The notes below the pieces were generated by a model. That model did not search any database. It had not been told where the DNA came from and saw only the letters and a list, made by a program, of their open reading frames with translations. Source: Myxococcales bacterium (GTDB taxonomy: Bacteria > Myxococcota > Polyangia > Fen-1088). From it: a stretch of 19,696 nt of DNA. The DNA lies in the NCBI GenBank assembly GCA_003155465.1, contig PMCR01000274.1:1-19696 (forward strand), read 5' to 3'. The first letter of the stretch is position 1, and each line of letters begins with the position of its first letter. A program made the translations under genes and the position numbers. Positions 5,938 to 13,195 of the stretch are shown here, in pieces.

Positions 5938-8313
5938 TCACGGAGGCGGCGATGAACTACCTACCAGATCGCAAAGAGGCCGGCGCCAAACGCCGCCACC
6001 ATCCGTAGCGGCAAGAATATCGGTGCTGTTTGCGGCAAGGTCGGTAATGGTGAGGATCTTGTTGGTATCCACGTTCGGCAAACCGGTATTGAATGCGGTC
6101 CAAGAAGAACCGTTGTTCGTCGATAGATATACGCCACCGCCCGAAACGCTGGACACGACGGCGAAAATATTCTCCCCGACCACGGCAAGACCGCCGACAC
6201 GCGCATTCGTCGGGAGACCAGCACGTGCCGCATTCCACGAAGAACCGTTGTCGGTCGAAAGGAAGACGCCATTCTCGGTGCCCGCAAATATGTTGCTGCC
6301 ACTCCCGGCAAAGGCACTGACAGTCGTGGCTGACATTCCGGTATGGGCCGCCGCCCACGACGAGCCGTTGTCGGTTGAACGATATACCCCCAAACCGGCA
6401 CCAAAGCCGACGAACACAGCGTTGTCGAATAGCGCAAGCGCATTGACACTGTTTTTCGGCAGACCGGTATTGGCCCCCGTCCAAAATGCCCCATTGTTCG
6501 TCGAAAAACAGACCCCCCAATTCCCAGCGACGCCCCAAAGATTGTCGCCGCTGGCAGCAAGAGCGTTGATACTCGAATTGGGGGGAAGACCGCTATTGGC
6601 GGCCGCAACCCATGATGAGCCGTTGTCAGTGGAAAGATATACACCACCAGGCGCGCCAACAAACAGGATGCTGTTCCTCGCAAGAAGGGGGCCGACGCGT
6701 GTGGTGGTCAAGCCAGCATTGGCCAGGGTCCAAGAAGAGCCGCTGTCTGTCGAATAGAACAGACCGCCAGTCATGGAAGTGCTGGCAAAGATATCGCTGC
6801 CCTTCACGGCCAGGTGAGCGACCTGCGAATTCGACAAACCGCCATTGACCGCGGTCCACGACCCACCATGGTCGACAGAAAGATAGATGCCGTCAGCAGT
6901 GCCGGCAAAGACATCGTTACCGCTCACGGCAAAGGCATTGACCCCTATGCTGCTGGGTAGACCGTTGTTGACCGCGGTCCATGATGCCCCGTTGTCGGTC
7001 GACAGAAACGCGCCGGAATACGTGCCAGCAAACAGATTACCGCCGCTCACGGCAAGGGTGCTGACGTACATGTTCGCCAGGCCGGTATTGACCGCGGTCC
7101 ATGATGTCCCATCGTTCGTCGACAGAAATACGCCAGCGCTCTCAGTGCCGGCAAAGATACTGTTCCCGCTCACGGCTAGGCTGCAAACATTCGGGGCCGA
7201 CAAACCGGCACCGACTGCAGTCCATGAGGCGCCGTTGTTCGTAGAGCGATAGACGGTGCCGGTAGAGTAGTTGTCAAAAGTGGCGGCGAAGATATGGCCA
7301 TTGCTCACGGCCAGGTCATTGATACTCAAGCTCGGCATGCCAATGTCGACCACAGTCCAGGAGGCCCCGTTGTCGGTAGAACGATACACATGACCACCGC
7401 CATACTCGCCCGAAGTGCCGGCAAAAATCGTGTTGCCGTTCACGGCAAGGCATTGGATTCGCACTTCCGTCAGGCCGGTATTGACTGGCGTCCACGACGC
7501 GCCGTGGTTGGTTGAAAGATAGACACCACCACTATCGGTGCCGGCAAAAATGCTGTCGCCGCTTGTGGCAAGGGCCAAGATCAGCCGGTGCATCAAACCG
7601 GTATTGACGGGTGTCCACGACTTGCCGTGGTCGGGTGAAAGAAAGACACCGCCATAAGTGCCGGCAAAAACTGCGGTACCGCTCGCGGCAAAGGCATAGA
7701 CAGGCCCGCCTGTTGGGCCACCCGTCGGTACCCATTGTCCATGGACTTGCGGCTCGGGAATGGAGCCGTCAGCATCTTCCGCAGTGCCCCCACCATCTGG
7801 GCCACCCGAGCCGACAACACCACCACTGCTTGGGGTGCCGCCGCTGCTCATGTCGCCGCCGGTGCCTGGGGTGCCTCCACTTCCAATAATCCCGCCGGCG
7901 CTCGTCGTGCCACCGCTGTTGACGCTGGCATCCCTGCTGCCCCCACCAGAGTCCCCACCCGGGCCCGTCATCCCTCCGGTGACACTCGTGGCCCCGGTGC
8001 CGAGCGATCCACCGGCAATCATTCCGCCGGTTGCCGGTTTTCCCCCGGTGCTGGGTGCAGAGGAACCACCTGTGGCCAAATTGCCGCCGGTGGTGCTACC
8101 GCCGGTTTCCATGCTGCCTCCCATCGCCACCGGGGCGCCGGCCCCGCCGCCGCTCGATCCACCGTCCCCGCTTCCGGTGGCCCCGCCGCCACCGCGTCTT
8201 GCGCCGGCGCTCGAGTCCGAGCCCTTGCAGGAGGCGAGGGGCAAGACGAGCAGCAGAGCGACCGTCAGGATCGCACAAGACAAGTCAGGCATGGAGCGGC
8301 TGAGTTTGCTCAT
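5938..8313 (-). CDS. Lipoprotein with about 14 BNR/sortilin-type beta-propeller repeats
   Basis: Large surface lipoprotein (791 residues). The ATG at 8313 is preceded by AGGAG at 7 nt spacing; the frame is open further upstream, but that part is not credible coding. A signal peptide ends in the lipobox LPLASC (Cys29). Residues about 31-190 are a low-complexity Gly/Ser/Thr linker (repeated TGG and SGG), likely spanning from the outer membrane outward. Residues about 191-791 carry roughly 14 repeats of about 42 residues with the pattern SSWTAVNTGL...V..LAVSG..IFAGT..GGVYLSTDNG, as in BNR, Vps10/sortilin and Ycf48-like propellers. Fourteen blades would fit two seven-bladed propellers, which is inference. 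The Asp-box-like S.DNG.SW motifs are well kept in nearly all blades. Ligand unknown; no catalytic residues are recognisable. Confidence 0.88.
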   Translation of the reverse strand: MSKLSRSMPDLSCAILTVALLLVLPLASCKGSDSSAGARRGGGGATGSGDGGSSGGGAGAPVAMGGSMETGGSTTGGNLATGGSSAPSTGGKPATGGMIAGGSLGTGATSVTGGMTGPGGDSGGGSRDASVNSGGTTSAGGIIGSGGTPGTGGDMSSGGTPSSGGVVGSGGPDGGGTAEDADGSIPEPQVHGQWVPTGGPTGGPVYAFAASGTAVFAGTYGGVFLSPDHGKSWTPVNTGLMHRLILALATSGDSIFAGTDSGGVYLSTNHGASWTPVNTGLTEVRIQCLAVNGNTIFAGTSGEYGGGHVYRSTDNGASWTVVDIGMPSLSINDLAVSNGHIFAATFDNYSTGTVYRSTNNGASWTAVGAGLSAPNVCSLAVSGNSIFAGTESAGVFLSTNDGTSWTAVNTGLANMYVSTLAVSGGNLFAGTYSGAFLSTDNGASWTAVNNGLPSSIGVNAFAVSGNDVFAGTADGIYLSVDHGGSWTAVNGGLSNSQVAHLAVKGSDIFASTSMTGGLFYSTDSGSSWTLANAGLTTTRVGPLLARNSILFVGAPGGVYLSTDNGSSWVAAANSGLPPNSSINALAASGDNLWGVAGNWGVCFSTNNGAFWTGANTGLPKNSVNALALFDNAVFVGFGAGLGVYRSTDNGSSWAAAHTGMSATTVSAFAGSGSNIFAGTENGVFLSTDNGSSWNAARAGLPTNARVGGLAVVGENIFAVVSSVSGGGVYLSTNNGSSWTAFNTGLPNVDTNKILTITDLAANSTDILAATDGGGVWRRPLCDLVGSSSPPP

Positions 8314-8712
8314 TCTTGTCTCCTGCTCAAAGGGATGGTGCGATGTCCAGGTGACGGTGCGCAAGTCAATCGAAGCCGGCCGCGCAGGGAACACTCGAAG
8401 CGGCGTAGGAATTGTAGGCACCCTTTCACCTCGCTGAAACGAGATGCATGTTGTCCGATCATTAGACAGTCTGTCAACCGGCCGCCGTGCTCCGTAATCC
8501 CGCGATAGCCGCGGAAGGTCGTGGTCGTAGACGTGGCCGTGGCCGGACATTCCGAACACGCCTAGCCGGCCAATCAGATGGCTGCCGTCGGCAGGCAGGC
8601 CAAGGGCGTAGGCCCACCGTCTGGGCTGTGAATCGGAGCGATGTAATGCCGAGATACTTGATGCCTCCCTGCTCGGCAAACCCATGCGGCTTGCACCACG
8701 GCCTTACGCAAT
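8314..8712. other. Intergenic region upstream of the propeller gene
   Basis: No credible gene on either strand. It holds a possible minus-strand promoter with a palindrome (8465-8477, listed separately) and a run of GTGGTC/GTGGCC-like hexamers at about 8518-8547. The short open frames here have low-complexity Arg/Pro or Arg/Gly products and are not supported. Confidence 0.6.
8465..8477 (-). promoter_or_regulatory. TTGACA box within a GACAG-CTGTC palindrome (candidate promoter/operator)
   Basis: On the minus strand TTGACA (8477-8472) overlaps the perfect palindrome GACAG-A-CTGTC (8475-8465), about 150 bp upstream of the propeller lipoprotein start. The -35 match is exact, but at 17-18 bp the -10 candidates (ACAACA or CAACAT) are poor, so this is only a weak prediction. 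Confidence 0.3.
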
Positions 8713-9100
8713 TCATTCCCTCACGTGAGATATTTTGCTGAGCATCGAGACGGCGCGTTCGAGAAGCTCATGCGCGCGGGTTGCCTCGGCGCCGAGCACG
8801 AACTGCAGGGCCTGCAAAGCATCGACGATGGCGGCGCATTCGCGTGGGGGAAGGCGGGCTTTGCCCGCCTGAGCCCATCGTGGGAGGGTTTGAGAACCCT
8901 CTCAGGGTTCCCTTTTGATTGAAGGCCGAACCGCGGGCAATGGCGTAGAACCGCCGTGCCTCGCGGTCCTCCATGGTGCCTTTGCCGCTGCCTTCGGCGA
9001 TGTTGAGCGGAACCGAGAGCGCGGCCCGGCGAAGCTGGTCAGCCAGGGCGCTGTGGCCGCGGGGAACCCGCTCGGCCAGCGTTGAGGCGACGCAATTCAC
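8713..9100 (-). pseudogene. Four-helix-bundle protein (23S rRNA IVS-protein family), interrupted and N-truncated
   Basis: Residues read from 9100 to 8924 (VASTLAERVPRGHSALADQL, RRAALSVPLNIAEGSGKG, RRFYAIARGSA) match the four-helix-bundle/IVS-protein family. The match then stops and resumes at 8841 in another frame (ECAAIVDALQALQFVLGAE to a TGA at 8713). Removing the 82 bp at 8842-8923 rejoins both halves in one frame exactly at the conserved GSA-ECAA point. Upstream of 9100 the expected N-terminal helix is absent; that DNA is antisense to a PIN-domain remnant. The gene has thus lost its 5' end and suffered an insertion. Function of this family is not established; members often sit in variable regions. 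Confidence 0.8.
8842..8923. mobile_element. 82-bp palindromic hairpin element inserted in the four-helix-bundle gene
   Basis: A compact insert with three possible stems: a perfect GGCGGGC-TTT-GCCCGCC hairpin at about 8853-8869, and a central GAGGGTT/AGGGTTC segment that can pair either with the AACCCTC on one side or with the GAACCCT on the other, making two mutually exclusive hairpins. The insert splits a conserved coding motif and its removal restores the frame. It resembles REP-like or miniature palindromic elements. Its exact ends are uncertain by about 3 bp, and no clear target duplication longer than ATT is visible. Confidence 0.65.
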
Positions 9101-9103
9101 GGA

Positions 9104-9166
9104 ATGGACTTCCTGCTGACCTGGAACTGCACTCACATCGCGAACGCACAAATCCGTGCTAGAGTT
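9104..9166 (+). pseudogene. Remnant of a PIN-domain (VapC-like) gene
   Basis: The plus-strand segment reads MDFLLTWNCTHIANAQIRAR. LLTWNC.HIANA is a characteristic stretch near the C-terminal end of a group of PIN-domain proteins, many annotated as VapC toxins. Nothing upstream in this frame continues the domain, since the strand there belongs to the antisense of the four-helix-bundle remnant, and downstream the similarity ends after about 21 codons. It is therefore a fragment, not a working toxin. Confidence 0.5.
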
Positions 9167-9741
9167 GGTTCCCATGTGGGCCATCCCACCAGCCCTGCCA
9201 TTCAGCGCCCCGGCTTGACGCGCACCAGCCCCCGCCGCACTGACGACGACGCCGGCCAGGCGGCAAAGGGTAGGCCATGCCCGTCGTCTGCCCCCGACGA
9301 GAGATTCCAGACTTCCTGGGCCCCGATCTCCATCCTGCCCGACCCAACCACGACGTTTTCCCCTCGGCATGGGCGTCCTGGCTGTCGTTTACGCCAGCCA
9401 CCACCCCCATCAACGGCGATCGCGGGGCACGTCCACCGACGTTCAAGGGAGACTCCAAGAAGACTCAGGCAGCATACCCTCAAGAAGACTCAGGCACCAT
9501 ACCCCGGGCAACGCTTGGCCAACGGGCGATCCCACGACACGAAGTCGGCTAGCGCTGGAATTCCAGCAAGGTCGAGAGAGGCGACGACGCCAGCCAATTC
9601 CAACTCAGAAGCAAGGGCACCCGGTTCGACCTCCCTCACTAGTTGCTTCGGCAAGTGGCGGTTCGCCCCCTGGTGACGAAGGCGCGGGCACTGGTTTGCC
9701 GATGCCATCCTTGCGGCACAATTGCGGCGCACAGCCCGCGC
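9167..9741. other. Degenerate intergenic region with no intact gene
   Basis: Long open frames here run on both strands but none has a convincing start, motif or codon pattern. A minus-strand stretch at about 9493-9640 reads ASLDLAGIPALADFVSWD then RPLAKR, which vaguely resembles a PIN-domain C-terminus and may be another toxin remnant. A 25-bp tandem duplication lies at 9456-9505. Confidence 0.5.
9456..9505. repeat. Two tandem copies of a 25-bp unit
   Basis: Copies at 9456-9480 and 9481-9505 begin CAAGAAGACTCAGGCA and are followed by CATACCC; they differ at two positions (17 and 25). Adjacent, no spacer. Looks like a recent local duplication in non-coding DNA. Confidence 0.85.
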
Positions 9742-11328
9742 TCACGGGCGCGGATCGCGTGTGAGGGACAGCAGCTTTTGGCCGCGAGTGAAAAGCGGCT
9801 CCTCGCGCACCAGTTGCAGGGTGTTGCTGTCGCGCCAGATGCGCGCGGCCAGCCCGCCCCCTTGCGGCTTGGCACCCACGCCTTGCAGGACCGCCGCAAG
9901 GAAGCTCGACTGGTCCAGTCCCCTGACCCGCGGGCTGACGGCCACCACCAGCCGGGGCAGGCCCTGCTCGTCCTCGCTTTCCCAGAACTGGTAATCGTCG
10001 GGACCGCCGCCCGCGCGCTCCACCAGGCCGGCAATGATCTCGTCCAGCTCCGAGCCGAGCAGGGACATACCCTCGCCGTTCAGCTTGTCGTGGCTGCGCA
10101 CCTGCGAGAGCCGGGCACTCATGCCCAGCTCACCGAAGGTGCAGGTACAGGGCCGGTCTTCCAGCCGGCCGAAATCGCCGATGTCAGTGTTGAGCAGGAC
10201 TTTGCCCATGTGCGGAGTCAGCGAGGTGAAGAGAAAGGCGTCGACCGGGGGAGAGTCGGGTGAAGTCACGCGGCGCAGGGGCACGACGGCCAAGCGATCC
10301 ATGTGCAAGTGCATGTCGTCGCTCGACTGGCGGCGATCACAGGCGGCGCCGATCAGTCCGGCCTCGGTGGCCGAGTAGCGCGGAAAGACCGCCGCACCGC
10401 TGGCCTCGATGGCGTCGCGGCGGCGTGACGTCAGGGGCTCGCCGCCAGTGAGGATCAGGCAGCCCTCCAGATCAAGTCCGCGTTCCCGCGCCGCGCGCGC
10501 CACGCGCACGGCCGCGCTGGTGTAGGTGCGCAACAGGCAGCGGCCGTGCTTGGTCCTGGCCGCCACCATCCAATCCGCGACCCGGCCCGCGTCCGCCGGA
10601 CCCGCCGACTCGGGTCGGGGCACGCGGTGGCCGAGCAGGCGGCAGGTGAGAAGAACGAATTCCAGGCCCAGACGCGTGCGCGCCAGCAGGCTGTCGGCCG
10701 ACACGCCCACCTGCGAAAACCAGCGCTCGGGCGGCCGGCGCGCCTTCAGGTTGAGCAGCAGATGGTGGATTCCCGCGACACTGGGCGGGGTGGGCAGCCA
10801 GAGGGCCAGCGGCGCCCGATCCACGCTGTGGATGTGGTTGAGAAGCAGTTCAGAGGCGGCATGTTCGGCCATCAGGTTCCAGTCGTAGGAGACGCGCGTG
10901 CGCACGCCCCGGCTGCCGCTGGTGGCCACCGCCACGCCCCGTCCGTCGAGAAACGGATTGTCGAAATCGCCGGGCGCGGCCTCGATGCGCAGCCCCGGGC
11001 GCAGGATGGGCACGCGCGCCTTGAACTCCTCCAGGGTCACGAACACGCCCTGGTCGCGCAGGTTGCCCAGCATTGCCTCGATCCCGGCATCACGCACGCC
11101 GCGTTCCAGATCGGCGTAGGTGCAGCCCGCCCAGAGCAGCAGCCGCCGGTACGGGCTGCGCGCATGGCCGAAGATCAGGCGCCGGGCCAGGTCCAGGAAA
11201 CGCTGGGGGCGCTCGTCCATGCGCTGCCGGATCTGCGCCCGCGCGTCTTGCACCGTCACCGGCTCGCGCAGGAAGGCGGGAAGGCCACGGCCGAGTTGCA
11301 ACAGTTGTCCGAGTCGCCCGATAGGCAT
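9742..11328 (-). CDS. PaaK-like adenylate-forming enzyme (acyl-CoA ligase / acyl-adenylate synthetase)
   Basis: Last gene of the three-gene enzyme operon; 528 residues. Expected to activate a carboxylic acid as acyl-AMP and pass it to CoA or another acceptor. Motifs of the superfamily appear in order: P-loop ATSGSRG at about 135-141, RYSATEAG at about 317-324, NTDIGDFG at about 380-387, RSHDKLNGEG at about 411-420, and a C-terminal RGQKLLSL that could supply the catalytic Lys. Two Cys in RPCTCTFGE sit where many PaaK-family members have a Cys pair. The frame extends upstream to 11445, but the ATG at 11328 lies 1 nt after the stop of the preceding gene, so it is preferred. The substrate cannot be told from sequence. 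There is no carrier-protein domain. Confidence 0.85.
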   Translation of the reverse strand: MPIGRLGQLLQLGRGLPAFLREPVTVQDARAQIRQRMDERPQRFLDLARRLIFGHARSPYRRLLLWAGCTYADLERGVRDAGIEAMLGNLRDQGVFVTLEEFKARVPILRPGLRIEAAPGDFDNPFLDGRGVAVATSGSRGVRTRVSYDWNLMAEHAASELLLNHIHSVDRAPLALWLPTPPSVAGIHHLLLNLKARRPPERWFSQVGVSADSLLARTRLGLEFVLLTCRLLGHRVPRPESAGPADAGRVADWMVAARTKHGRCLLRTYTSAAVRVARAARERGLDLEGCLILTGGEPLTSRRRDAIEASGAAVFPRYSATEAGLIGAACDRRQSSDDMHLHMDRLAVVPLRRVTSPDSPPVDAFLFTSLTPHMGKVLLNTDIGDFGRLEDRPCTCTFGELGMSARLSQVRSHDKLNGEGMSLLGSELDEIIAGLVERAGGGPDDYQFWESEDEQGLPRLVVAVSPRVRGLDQSSFLAAVLQGVGAKPQGGGLAARIWRDSNTLQLVREEPLFTRGQKLLSLTRDPRP

Positions 11329-11329
11329 G

Positions 11330-13195
11330 TCAGCCGTCCCTGCGATACACCGCCTGCGCCCGGGTGAAGAAGCTGCGGTCCCAGCGTCCGTGCTCGGGCG
11401 GGCCCACCCCCGATGCCTTCCAGCCGCCGAATGGCGCCTCGACATCCGCGTCCGCAGTGGCGGAACCTAGCTTCAGAATTCCGGCCTGGGCCTGGTCGAG
11501 GAAGCGCGTCTGGCGCTCGGGCGAGCGCGAGAGCAGCGCGGCCACCAGCCCATGCGGGACGCCGTTGCACAGTGACAGGGCCTGCTCGAAATCGTGGGCA
11601 GGCTGCACGACCAGCACTGGCCCGAAGCTTTCCTCTTGCACGATCTCGGCCAGCGCATCGTCGCACGCGAACACGGTGGGCGGAAAGAAGGCATCACCCT
11701 TGGGCGCGGGCCGGCGGGATTGGAAGAGCATCTGCGCCGACGGCTGCGCGCGCGCCACCAGGCCGGCGATGCGCTGGGCTGCCGTGGCCGACACCAACGG
11801 GCCGACATCGGTGTTTTCGCTCAACGGATCGCCCCAGACCAGGGCATCCACGGCCGTTGCCAGGTGGTCCAGGAACTCGGCACGGGCCGAATCCTCGATG
11901 ATCACGCGACGGGTGGCGGTGCAACGCTGGCCTGCGAATCCAAATGCAGCCTCGGCGATCAGGGTGGCCGCCCTGTCGAGGTCGCAGTCCGGCCACACGA
12001 TGGCCGCATTGTTGCCGCCCAGTTCGGCCTGCAGGGGAAGGTTGCGGCGCGCGCAGATTTCCTGGGCGGCCCGGCCCGCCGCCAGCGAGCCGGTCAGGCT
12101 GACCGCCGCCACGCCCTGGGCGCTCATCAGACGGCCGGCGAGCGCGGCGTCGCCACATACCCGGCGGACCAAACCGGGCGGAAAACCGACGGCATCGATC
12201 AGGTCGTGCAGGCGGGCGGAGATCGCGGCGACGGCCGGGGCGGGCTTCCACACCACAGCGTTGCCGAACAGCAGCGCGGCCACGATCTTGGCGAGCGGAA
12301 TGGCCACCGGGTTGTTCCACGGCGTGATCGCCGCCACCACACCGAGAGGGCGATCGCGGTACTCCGAATGTTCGCCGCAGGTGCCGCCACCGGGCTCGCG
12401 CGCCCAGCGCGCCGCCACCCGCACCAGATCCGCGCCACGCAATACCTCGGCCCGGGCTTGGCGCACCGGTTTGCCTATCTCGCCCGCCATCTGCCGCGCC
12501 AGCGCGGGTGCCTCGGCCTGCAACAGCTCGGCCAGTCGCTGCGCATGCTCCAGCCGGCGATCGAGTGCGACGGTTCGCCACGCGGTCCCGGCCGCATGCG
12601 CGTCGGCAACCGCGCTTTCCACCGCCGCTCCGTCGACCGGCCTGCAGGGGATGCCGGCCAGCAGGGCCGCGCCCGGCCCGAATGCGATCGAGCGCGCGGC
12701 CAAGTAGCGGCGGGTGATGGCCGCATGTACCGGATCGTCGCTTCCCACTGCGTCTTCGGCCACGCACACGCGAAGGCCGCGCTGGTAGGCGTCGAGCGCG
12801 GTGGCGCGCACGCACCCGTGCAGGTGCACGCCCGCGATCCACACGGTGTCGCACCCGAGAGAGGCAAGCGCTCGGTCGAGCGCGCCGTCCTCGAAGGCGC
12901 TGAAGAACCGCTTGTGGACGACTATCTCGGAGGCGTACGGCTGCAGCGCCTCGGGCGGGGCGTGCCCCGGGCTGCCCTGCACGCACATCCAGCGGCCGTC
13001 GCGTCGCCAATGCGGCATGCGGTCGTCGCACGCGGGGTGCACCGTGGTCCAGGCGAAAATGACGGGAACACCCCGTTGCCGGCACCTGGCCAAGAGCTCG
13101 GCCGCGCCCGCGACCAAGCAGCCGGCCGAGGGTTCCAGGCGTGGCAGGGCCAGGTAGTCCCGCTGCAGATCGATGAGCAGCAAGGCCGGCTTCAC
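11330..13195 (-). CDS. Fusion: isochorismatase-like cysteine hydrolase + aldehyde dehydrogenase
   Basis: A 621-residue bifunctional enzyme. Residues about 1-185 form an isochorismatase-like hydrolase with the triad Asp9 (LLLIDLQRDY), Lys95 (VHKRFFSAF) and Cys128 (GVHLHGCVRA); such enzymes cleave amides, ureas or, rarely, vinyl ethers. Residues about 190-621 form an aldehyde dehydrogenase with Asn295 (TPWNNP), Lys317 (WKPAP), Glu391 (ELGGNN), nucleophile Cys425 (FAGQRCTATRR) and Glu522 (EESFGPVL). The first 50 or so residues usual in ALDHs, including the oligomerisation hairpin, are absent; the hydrolase takes their place. The GTG at 13195 is chosen because it overlaps the upstream stop as GTGA and the hydrolase fold begins there. 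Both active sites look intact. I know of no characterised protein of this architecture. Confidence 0.9.
   Translation of the reverse strand: MKPALLLIDLQRDYLALPRLEPSAGCLVAGAAELLARCRQRGVPVIFAWTTVHPACDDRMPHWRRDGRWMCVQGSPGHAPPEALQPYASEIVVHKRFFSAFEDGALDRALASLGCDTVWIAGVHLHGCVRATALDAYQRGLRVCVAEDAVGSDDPVHAAITRRYLAARSIAFGPGAALLAGIPCRPVDGAAVESAVADAHAAGTAWRTVALDRRLEHAQRLAELLQAEAPALARQMAGEIGKPVRQARAEVLRGADLVRVAARWAREPGGGTCGEHSEYRDRPLGVVAAITPWNNPVAIPLAKIVAALLFGNAVVWKPAPAVAAISARLHDLIDAVGFPPGLVRRVCGDAALAGRLMSAQGVAAVSLTGSLAAGRAAQEICARRNLPLQAELGGNNAAIVWPDCDLDRAATLIAEAAFGFAGQRCTATRRVIIEDSARAEFLDHLATAVDALVWGDPLSENTDVGPLVSATAAQRIAGLVARAQPSAQMLFQSRRPAPKGDAFFPPTVFACDDALAEIVQEESFGPVLVVQPAHDFEQALSLCNGVPHGLVAALLSRSPERQTRFLDQAQAGILKLGSATADADVEAPFGGWKASGVGPPEHGRWDRSFFTRAQAVYRRDG

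Noticed and set aside
5938..7743. Possible CRISPR-like or VNTR array from regular spacing
   Set aside because: The periodicity of about 120-130 bp is explained by coding propeller blades, with substitutions at third positions.
9159..9458. Minus- and plus-strand open frames of 90-190 residues between 9100 and 9680
   Set aside because: Mutually overlapping, without ribosome-binding sites or conserved motifs beyond the short PIN-like and four-helix-bundle pieces.
11364..12707. 447-residue plus-strand open frame
   Set aside because: Antisense shadow of the ALDH domain; low-complexity Ser/Arg/Ala composition.
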